DNA from: Eubacterium sp.
GTDB taxonomy: Bacteria > Bacillota > Clostridia > Oscillospirales > Acutalibacteraceae
Assembly (NCBI GenBank): GCA_015655975.1
Contig: DVEP01000044.1
Location: 68,497-132,496, forward strand
Length of the DNA: 64,000 nt
Reading direction: 5' to 3'
Shown: positions 58,563 to 64,000 of the stretch, in pieces
Numbering within the stretch: position 1 is the first letter of the stretch
Layout of the letters: every line of letters starts with the position of its first letter
The notes under the pieces: model-generated
Databases searched by the model: none
What the model saw: the letters and a program-made list of their open reading frames with translations, nothing else
Told to the model about the DNA's origin: nothing
Made by a program: the position numbers and the translations under genes

Positions 58563-59162
58563 ATGAAGAAAAATGAAAAAACATTGCTCACGAAAAAGCG
58601 AATTCTTGACGCTGCGATTATAGAGTTCGGGACTTTCGGGTACGATGCGGCAACTATGAACAGAATTTGCGAAAAATACAAAATTGCAAAAGGTTTAGTT
58701 TACCATAACTATAAAAGTAAAGAAGAGTTGTACTGCTCGTGTGTTGAATATGCAGTTGACAGTTTCATTGAATATATCGGCGACGATTTTGAGGAACTCA
58801 ATTTGAAAAAATATATGGAAATGAGATACGAGTTTTTTAATAAAAATCAAAATTTAGGAAATTTGATTTTTGATGCTTTGCTGCAATCTCATCAAAACTT
58901 AGATTTACACGATGTCAAAGAAAAGTTCGACGATTTCAATTTGAATTTGTACAAAAAAGCAATAAAAACCTTGAAACTTCGCGACGGAATAACGGAAGAA
59001 GACGCAATCGAATACTACGATATGGTGCAAAATATGTTTAATAGGTATTATTTAATGTTAAACAAAGACAAAAGCACTGAAAGAAAATCTATCATTTTTG
59101 ACCATGAAAACAGTTTGAAAAAGATACTTGACTATATGCTTTACGGCATTGCAGAAAAGTGA
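58563..59162 (+). CDS. TetR-family transcriptional regulator
   Basis: A 199-residue one-component regulator. The N-terminal helix-turn-helix is RILDAAIIEFGTFGYDAATMNRICEKYKIAKGLVYHNYKSKEELY, followed by a helical ligand-binding domain ending ILDYMLYGIAEK. The start is ATG 58563 after GGGAGG. It is followed 18 bp later by the transporter gene, so it probably controls the carbohydrate cluster and perhaps the divergent kinase gene. Confidence 0.9.
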   Translation: MKKNEKTLLTKKRILDAAIIEFGTFGYDAATMNRICEKYKIAKGLVYHNYKSKEELYCSCVEYAVDSFIEYIGDDFEELNLKKYMEMRYEFFNKNQNLGNLIFDALLQSHQNLDLHDVKEKFDDFNLNLYKKAIKTLKLRDGITEEDAIEYYDMVQNMFNRYYLMLNKDKSTERKSIIFDHENSLKKILDYMLYGIAEK

Positions 59163-59180
59163 TTTTAGGGGGATAATTTA

Positions 59181-60734
59181 ATGAGTAATAAAATTTCAGC
59201 AATTTTTTCCAATATTAAACAGTATTGGAAACAGCCTAAACCCGATAACTATGTCGGTTACGGCGAGGTTACGGCTTTCAGCGTAGGCGCTATGGGTGTT
59301 AAATCTGTCGGTTCATTGCTTGGATATTTGCAGTTGGCACCGACATGTCTTTTAATTGCGTCTGTTTACGGACTCAGTCCGCGAGATATAATGTTTTTGT
59401 TTATAATAACGAATATTATAGGCATCATTAAAACGCCTTTTGTAAGTATGTTAATAGACAATACTCACACAAAAATGGGTAAATTCAGACCGTATCTTTT
59501 GTGGGCGGGTATTCCGACAGTTATATCTGTAATTGTACTGTGTTGGGGCATACCGCTTGACGCTTCACCCACAGTGAAAATTGTATTGATAGGTATTTTT
59601 ATCAACTTGCTTTCAATAGCACAGCCTATTTATAACAATGCGTATATAGGTATTTCTCAGGTTATTACTCCGAACTCAGAAGAAAGAACAAATATTTTGG
59701 GCGTTTCGGAATTTTTGGGTAACTTGGGACCGAGTATCGTTCAGTTTTTACTTCCTACTCTTGCAGGCATTTTCTTCGGCAAAGACGGTATGCTTGACAT
59801 AAGAACATACAGGGTGTTTTTGCCTTTGTTCGGCATTATCGGTTTTCTTCTCGGACTTGTTGTAATGACTCAAACAAAAGAGAGAGTCATTGAGTCTGAC
59901 AATGATAAAAAAGAACATATCTCATTTAAAGAAGGTTTTAAATATATTTGTAAAAACCGCTATTTCTGGATAGTTACGGCGTCGAAATTTTTTGACGGTT
60001 TTAAAGGCGGATTGGCATTGCTTTTGGGCTGGGTTTGTACATATCAACTTCAGAATTCTTCAGTTCAGGGTATTGTACAGACAATAGTTTCCGTAGGTTT
60101 TACTCCCGGAATCATACTTGCACCGTTTATAATGAAAAAGATGGGACCGAAATGGGGTACTTTTATTGCCCATTTCTTAAACTGTGCCGCAGCTCTTGTA
60201 ATGCTCTTCTCATTTAAACAGGGCTTTGTTTTCTTTGTAATATCCTTGTTCTTATATAACTTTGCGTGCGGTCCGCAATATATCATGCAAACAAGTTTGC
60301 TGTCCGACGGCTTTGACTATCAGCAAGACCGAGACGGCGTCAGAATAGAAGGCTTTGCGCAAAACTTTCAGCTCATGATTTGTACAATAGGTACAATTGT
60401 TTCGACCGTTGTATTTACATTCATTTACGAATCAAACGGACTTGTTGCCGATTCTGTAACAGGTCTTACAGATTACAGCATACTTACAGACGCTTCGGTC
60501 AGAGAGCCTATCATCTCATCTGTCATTATAGTTGTAATAATTGCAAGTTTACTGTCGGCAATTCCGTACCTTTTCTTTAACTTGACAAGAAAAGATATGG
60601 AAGACATAAGAAAAAGTCTTGAGTTTAAAAAATATGTTAAAGACAACAATTTGGAAAACAATTCAAAAGAAGATAATAAAAAATTGTTTGACGAATATGT
60701 AAAAAATCAAGCTGAAATAACCAATCAAAATTAA
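59181..60734 (+). CDS. GPH-type (MelB-like) sugar symporter
   Basis: A 517-residue transporter of the glycoside-pentoside-hexuronide:cation symporter family in the MFS fold, with twelve predicted membrane spans. The N-terminal domain shows LIDNTHTKMGKFRPYLLWAG, which corresponds to the MelB cation/sugar-site loop, and GVSEFLGNLGPSIVQFLLP. A charged C-terminus of about 45 residues follows. It likely imports a glycoside or oligosaccharide that the next gene product acts on. Confidence 0.88.
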   Translation: MSNKISAIFSNIKQYWKQPKPDNYVGYGEVTAFSVGAMGVKSVGSLLGYLQLAPTCLLIASVYGLSPRDIMFLFIITNIIGIIKTPFVSMLIDNTHTKMGKFRPYLLWAGIPTVISVIVLCWGIPLDASPTVKIVLIGIFINLLSIAQPIYNNAYIGISQVITPNSEERTNILGVSEFLGNLGPSIVQFLLPTLAGIFFGKDGMLDIRTYRVFLPLFGIIGFLLGLVVMTQTKERVIESDNDKKEHISFKEGFKYICKNRYFWIVTASKFFDGFKGGLALLLGWVCTYQLQNSSVQGIVQTIVSVGFTPGIILAPFIMKKMGPKWGTFIAHFLNCAAALVMLFSFKQGFVFFVISLFLYNFACGPQYIMQTSLLSDGFDYQQDRDGVRIEGFAQNFQLMICTIGTIVSTVVFTFIYESNGLVADSVTGLTDYSILTDASVREPIISSVIIVVIIASLLSAIPYLFFNLTRKDMEDIRKSLEFKKYVKDNNLENNSKEDNKKLFDEYVKNQAEITNQN

Positions 60735-60761
60735 TAAATTATAATTTACAGGTGTAATGTT

Positions 60762-62804
60762 ATGAACAGAGTAATTGTTGTTTCAAAAACACATTTGGAT
60801 TTGGGTTTTACCGATTTTGCAGAAACTGTAAGAAAAAAATATATAGATACATACATTCCGAATGCAGTTGAACTTGCGGGAAAGTTAAATACTTCAAAAG
60901 ATAAAAAATTTGTATGGACAACAGGTTCTTGGATAATAAAAGAGGCGCTTGAAAATTCAAACGACGAGCAAAAGGAAAAACTTGTAAACGCTTTGAAAAA
61001 AGGCGATATAGTTGCTCACGCTTTGCCCTTTACAACACATACAGAGTTGCTCGACGAAGATACATTTGACTACGGACTTTCTATGGTGGATGAAATAGAT
61101 AGAATTCGCGGTAAAAAAACAGTGTCTGCCAAAATGACGGATGTACCGGGACATACAAAAGCAATGATACCGATTTTGAGAAAACACGGAATTAAACTTT
61201 TGCATATAGGCGTCAACGGAGCGTCTGCCGTACCCGATGTACCGAACTGCTTTCTCTGGAAGCATGAAGACAGTGAGATAGTTGTAGTGTATTCGGGAGA
61301 TTACGGCGGTGAGTTTAAGTGCGATTTTATTTCTGACATTTTGTATTTTGACCATACGCTTGACAACAGAGGAACTCCGTCTGCAAAAGATATTGAAGAA
61401 AAATTAAACAGTATCAAAGAAAAGTACAACGGATATGAAGTCTCGGCAGGAACTATGGATGACATTGCAGATGAACTCTGGGAAATAAGAAATGAATTGC
61501 CTGTTTTAACAGATGAAATAGGGGATACATGGATTCACGGCAGTGCGTCCGACCCATACAAATCGGCTTCATTGCGTGAGTTGATGCAACTTAAAAGACA
61601 ATGGCTTGCAGACGGTTCAATGGATAGAGACAGTTGCGAATACAGAGAGTTTTCAGACGCTTTATTGTGTATAGCCGAACACACCTGCGGTATGGATATG
61701 AAAAAGTATTTTGCAGACTATGAAAACTATTTGAAATCTGATTTTATAAAAGCGAGAAAAAAAGATGTCGTAAAAATTCGCCATATATTTCGTGATTTTC
61801 CTCAAAATTTATTTACTGCCGTTTCAAGAAGTTTCGGTGACTACAGCAAGGGTTCATATTCTGTTGCGGAAAAAAGTTGGGCTGAACAAAGAAAATATAT
61901 AGAAAAGGCCGTAAATTCGCTTTCTTCAGAGCACAAAAAAATTGCCGAACAATGTTTAGCAAACTTAATGCCGACGACACCTGTCGGGTTTCAAAATGAT
62001 TGTTTTGAAAATTCTTTTGATTGCGGAATGTGGCATTTTGAAATCAATTCCTACGGCGGTATAGGAAGTTTGTCTTATAACGGGGTTGATATAATTAAAA
62101 AGAACGACAAGCCTTTTGTTGAGTATCGTTCTTTCGGAAAAAAAGACTATGATTTTTGGCTTTCGCACTATGCAAGAGATGTAAAGAAAAACTCAACTTG
62201 GGTTTACGGTGATTTCGGCAGACCTTTGCTGAAATATGCGGACAAAAAATATCCTCAAGGCCGCTTTGCATATACACCTGTAAAAACAGGTGTTTTACAA
62301 CAAAGTGAAAACAAGATTGAAATATGCATTGATTTTAAATGCGATGAAAAACTTTGCATTGAGTTGGGTGCGCCTAAATTAATACAGGTTGTTTACTGCT
62401 TGAATGAAAACGGACTCAGCTACAATGTTTCGTGGTACGGAAAAGATGCAAACCGTTTAACAGAAGCGTTGTATCTTCATTTGTTCCCGATTAGCGACAA
62501 TATTAAATTTGTCAAACTTTCAAAAGAAATTGAACCGTGTAAAGTTGTTTCAAAAGGCGGAAGAAAAATTTCTGCAGTTGAAAAAGTTGTGTTAGGCGCA
62601 GACGACAAAAAGTTTGATTTTGTAAACTGTCATTCACCTCTTGTTTCTTTGGGCTCGGGTAAAATTCTTGAGTACGACAATAAGTTTGAAGATGTTGAAA
62701 AGGATGGTTTCACATACATACTTCACGACAATGTTTGGGGTACTAACTTCCCTTTGTGGTACGAAGATAATGCGTCTTTTGACTTTAAAATCAAGTTAAA
62801 TTAA
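60762..62804 (+). CDS. DUF5054/GH38-like glycoside hydrolase
   Basis: A 680-residue cytoplasmic protein. The N-terminal VVSKTHLDLGFTDFAETVRKKY has the HxD metal-site look of GH38 alpha-mannosidases, and FVWTTGSWI, VSAKMTDVPGHTKAMIPILRKHGIKLLHIG, TDEIGDTWIHGSASDPYKSASLRELMQLKR, and a late beta-sandwich part follow. This combination matches the DUF5054 group, whose activity is not established. Co-transcription with a GPH transporter and a TetR regulator supports a role in sugar breakdown. No signal peptide is seen. Confidence 0.7.
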   Translation: MNRVIVVSKTHLDLGFTDFAETVRKKYIDTYIPNAVELAGKLNTSKDKKFVWTTGSWIIKEALENSNDEQKEKLVNALKKGDIVAHALPFTTHTELLDEDTFDYGLSMVDEIDRIRGKKTVSAKMTDVPGHTKAMIPILRKHGIKLLHIGVNGASAVPDVPNCFLWKHEDSEIVVVYSGDYGGEFKCDFISDILYFDHTLDNRGTPSAKDIEEKLNSIKEKYNGYEVSAGTMDDIADELWEIRNELPVLTDEIGDTWIHGSASDPYKSASLRELMQLKRQWLADGSMDRDSCEYREFSDALLCIAEHTCGMDMKKYFADYENYLKSDFIKARKKDVVKIRHIFRDFPQNLFTAVSRSFGDYSKGSYSVAEKSWAEQRKYIEKAVNSLSSEHKKIAEQCLANLMPTTPVGFQNDCFENSFDCGMWHFEINSYGGIGSLSYNGVDIIKKNDKPFVEYRSFGKKDYDFWLSHYARDVKKNSTWVYGDFGRPLLKYADKKYPQGRFAYTPVKTGVLQQSENKIEICIDFKCDEKLCIELGAPKLIQVVYCLNENGLSYNVSWYGKDANRLTEALYLHLFPISDNIKFVKLSKEIEPCKVVSKGGRKISAVEKVVLGADDKKFDFVNCHSPLVSLGSGKILEYDNKFEDVEKDGFTYILHDNVWGTNFPLWYEDNASFDFKIKLN

Positions 62805-62829
62805 AATATTTAAGTAAAGAGGAATATAT

Positions 62830-63849
62830 ATGTCAAAGTCTAAAAAGATTTTAAAAATAATTGCAATAGTATTGTGTATTGTGCTTATTGCAGTAATGAT
62901 ACCTTTTTCTGTAATCATCATCAAACCTTCAGTAGATTTTAAAAAAGGAATTGAGAATTTAAAATTAACTCCTGTATCGGAATCAGCTCAAGGAACGGAT
63001 AAAATACATTTTTTGCACACGGGACCGTCAGACGCTATCGTTTTGGAAAGTAACGGACATCTTGCTATGATAGACGCAGGCGAAGATACTGACAATCCGA
63101 GAGGTTTTGAAAATTTGGAACTTGACGGATATGAGGAAAAGGTGCTTGCTTATTTGAAAGATAATTTTGCAGATGAAAACGGAAAAGTTCATTTGGATTT
63201 TGTGCTCGGAACTCACAGCCATTCCGACCATTTAGGCGGTTTTGATACTGTCATTTCCGACCCCGATATAGAAATTGAAAAAGCATATCTAAAAGTTTAC
63301 GACAGCAGTAAAATTAAAGATATGGAAGTGGAACAGTACGATAACCAAGAGGTATATGACCAAATGGTAAATGCTCTCAATGAAAAAAATGTTCCGATAA
63401 TTTCGGATATTGACGATAAATCTTTCCAATTTGGAAATTTTACAATAACATTTTTCAATACAAAAGACCCTGAAAGCAAAAAGAAAGTCGGAGAAAACGA
63501 CCAATCTTTAGGTGTACTTGTTGAGAAAAACGGCACTCGTGCATTTCTTGCGGGCGATATTGATAATTTTTCCGGTGACGAAAGCCGTCTTGCAGAGTCG
63601 ATAGGCGATGTTGACCTTTTAAAAGTAGGACATCACAGCAATGAAATGTCAAGCACAGGTAAATATATCAGAACACTTGACCCTGAAACTTGTGTTGTTA
63701 CAAATAATTTTGAGGGCATACATGAATTAACTTTGTATTATATAACTTATATTTGTCATCCTCAGTTCTTGATAACAGGAAGAGAAAACGGTGTTGTTGC
63801 CGAAATAGGCGATAACGGACAGATAAATTATTATAATAATATTCATTAA
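62830..63849 (+). CDS. membrane-anchored metallo-beta-lactamase-fold hydrolase
   Basis: A 339-residue protein with one N-terminal anchor (about residues 8-29) and an outside metallo-beta-lactamase domain. The metal motif is LGTHSHSDHLGG (HxHxDH), with AFLAGDIDNFS and LLKVGHHSNEMSS downstream. The pattern is that of the ComEC C-terminal-like hydrolases, which act on nucleic acids or phosphodiesters. It ends the cluster after the GH38-like gene, so its link to sugar use is uncertain. Confidence 0.8.
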   Translation: MSKSKKILKIIAIVLCIVLIAVMIPFSVIIIKPSVDFKKGIENLKLTPVSESAQGTDKIHFLHTGPSDAIVLESNGHLAMIDAGEDTDNPRGFENLELDGYEEKVLAYLKDNFADENGKVHLDFVLGTHSHSDHLGGFDTVISDPDIEIEKAYLKVYDSSKIKDMEVEQYDNQEVYDQMVNALNEKNVPIISDIDDKSFQFGNFTITFFNTKDPESKKKVGENDQSLGVLVEKNGTRAFLAGDIDNFSGDESRLAESIGDVDLLKVGHHSNEMSSTGKYIRTLDPETCVVTNNFEGIHELTLYYITYICHPQFLITGRENGVVAEIGDNGQINYYNNIH

Positions 63850-63936
63850 TTAATTTAGAAATTTGAATATCAGTCATCAAAAAAGGCAGTTCACTGTGAA
63901 CAAGTCCGTAAAAAATGGACAATAGAAAAAAAGGCA

Positions 63937-63972
63937 CCCCCTATGGTAGAATAGAATAACTACCATAGGGGG
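63937..63972 (+). promoter_or_regulatory. hairpin that covers the transposase ribosome binding site
   Basis: CCCCCTATGGTAG (63937-63949) and CTACCATAGGGGG (63960-63972) form a perfect 13-bp stem. The GGGGG at its 3-prime end is also the only ribosome binding site ahead of the ATG at 63981, so folding would block translation. Such structures protect some insertion sequences from read-through expression. Confidence 0.6.
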
Positions 63973-63980
63973 ATATTTTT

Positions 63981-64000
63981 ATGCCAAGAAACTACAGACA
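63981..64000 (+). CDS. start of a transposase ORF (partial)
   Basis: Only the first six codons (MPRNYR) lie in the window. The start follows GGGGGAT. The N-terminus resembles the small helix-turn-helix OrfA of IS3-type elements in Clostridia, but six residues cannot prove it. Confidence 0.4.

Larger units (their letters stand above)
63886..64000 (+). mobile_element. left end of an insertion sequence (IS3-like)
   Basis: The sequence from about TGGACA (63916) on looks like an IS end: a hairpin (63937-63972), then a transposase-type start. An inverted repeat GTTCAC-T-GTGAAC lies just outside. The element runs past the window, so family and target duplication cannot be checked. IS3-like is inferred from the first residues of the ORF. 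Confidence 0.45.

Noticed and set aside
1..64000. CRISPR arrays, prophage genes, restriction or other defence loci
   Set aside because: No regularly spaced repeats and no recognisable phage, Cas or restriction genes were seen. The only mobile sign besides the RHS remnant is the IS end.

Overview
This window comes from a low-GC Gram-positive anaerobe of the class Clostridia, probably the Oscillospirales/Ruminococcaceae side. Supporting signs are the AT-rich composition, strong AGGAGG-type ribosome binding sites, sigma-A promoters that often carry an extended -10 TGn, the infC-rpmI-rplT unit behind an attenuator, the smc-ftsY neighbourhood, a B12-dependent methionine synthase with a separate activation protein, and a teichoic-acid-type dlt operon. 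The organism assignment is an inference from gene content, not from a database match.

Layout. 0-1 kb: rplM-rpsI on the minus strand. 1.2-2.9 kb: a two-gene SUF iron-sulfur unit (sufC plus a short SufB-like scaffold). 3-5.4 kb: a HAD phosphatase and a GH29 alpha-L-fucosidase. 5.5-10.5 kb: an unusual operon in which two related SCP2-like lipid-binding proteins enclose a class III aminotransferase and a two-subunit transketolase. 10.8-13.6 kb: a GNAT acetyltransferase, mltG, and infC-rpmI-rplT. 13.8-31.5 kb: one long, tightly packed housekeeping operon (rRNA methylase, dprA, topA, trmFO, plsX, rnc, radical SAM, smc, ftsY, rdgB, yhbY, nadD, yqeK, rsfS, leuS). 31.6-40.3 kb: a two-component system followed by a dlt-type operon that carries a fold-type III PLP decarboxylase between dltA and dltC and two dltD-like genes. 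40.4-44 kb: upp, a metallophosphoesterase, gtrA and a phosphotransferase. 44.1 kb: tRNA-Thr. 44.3-49.8 kb: metY-metF-activation protein-metH behind a palindromic operator and a short leader ORF.

50.1-57.3 kb is a more AT-rich accessory segment. It holds a complete Agr-type peptide signalling locus (agrD, agrB and a zinc-ribbon gene on one strand; an XRE regulator, agrA-like and agrC-like genes on the other), then several orphan small genes and the broken end of an RHS-repeat protein, stopping at tRNA-Pro. 57.6-63.9 kb: a kinase-like gene, then a TetR-MFS-DUF5054/GH38-like-MBL carbohydrate cluster. The last bases are the left end of an insertion sequence.

The best candidates for undescribed biology are: (1) the transketolase/aminotransferase/SCP2 operon, whose chemistry would suit making 2-amino-1,3-diol (sphingoid-like) lipids; (2) the dlt-like operon with a BtrK-like decarboxylase, which suggests that something other than D-alanine is loaded on the carrier; and (3) the Agr system with a cysteine-free signal precursor and an 18-bp element shared by the agrD promoter and a second promoter just after agrC, a layout that recalls P2/P3 of staphylococcal agr.
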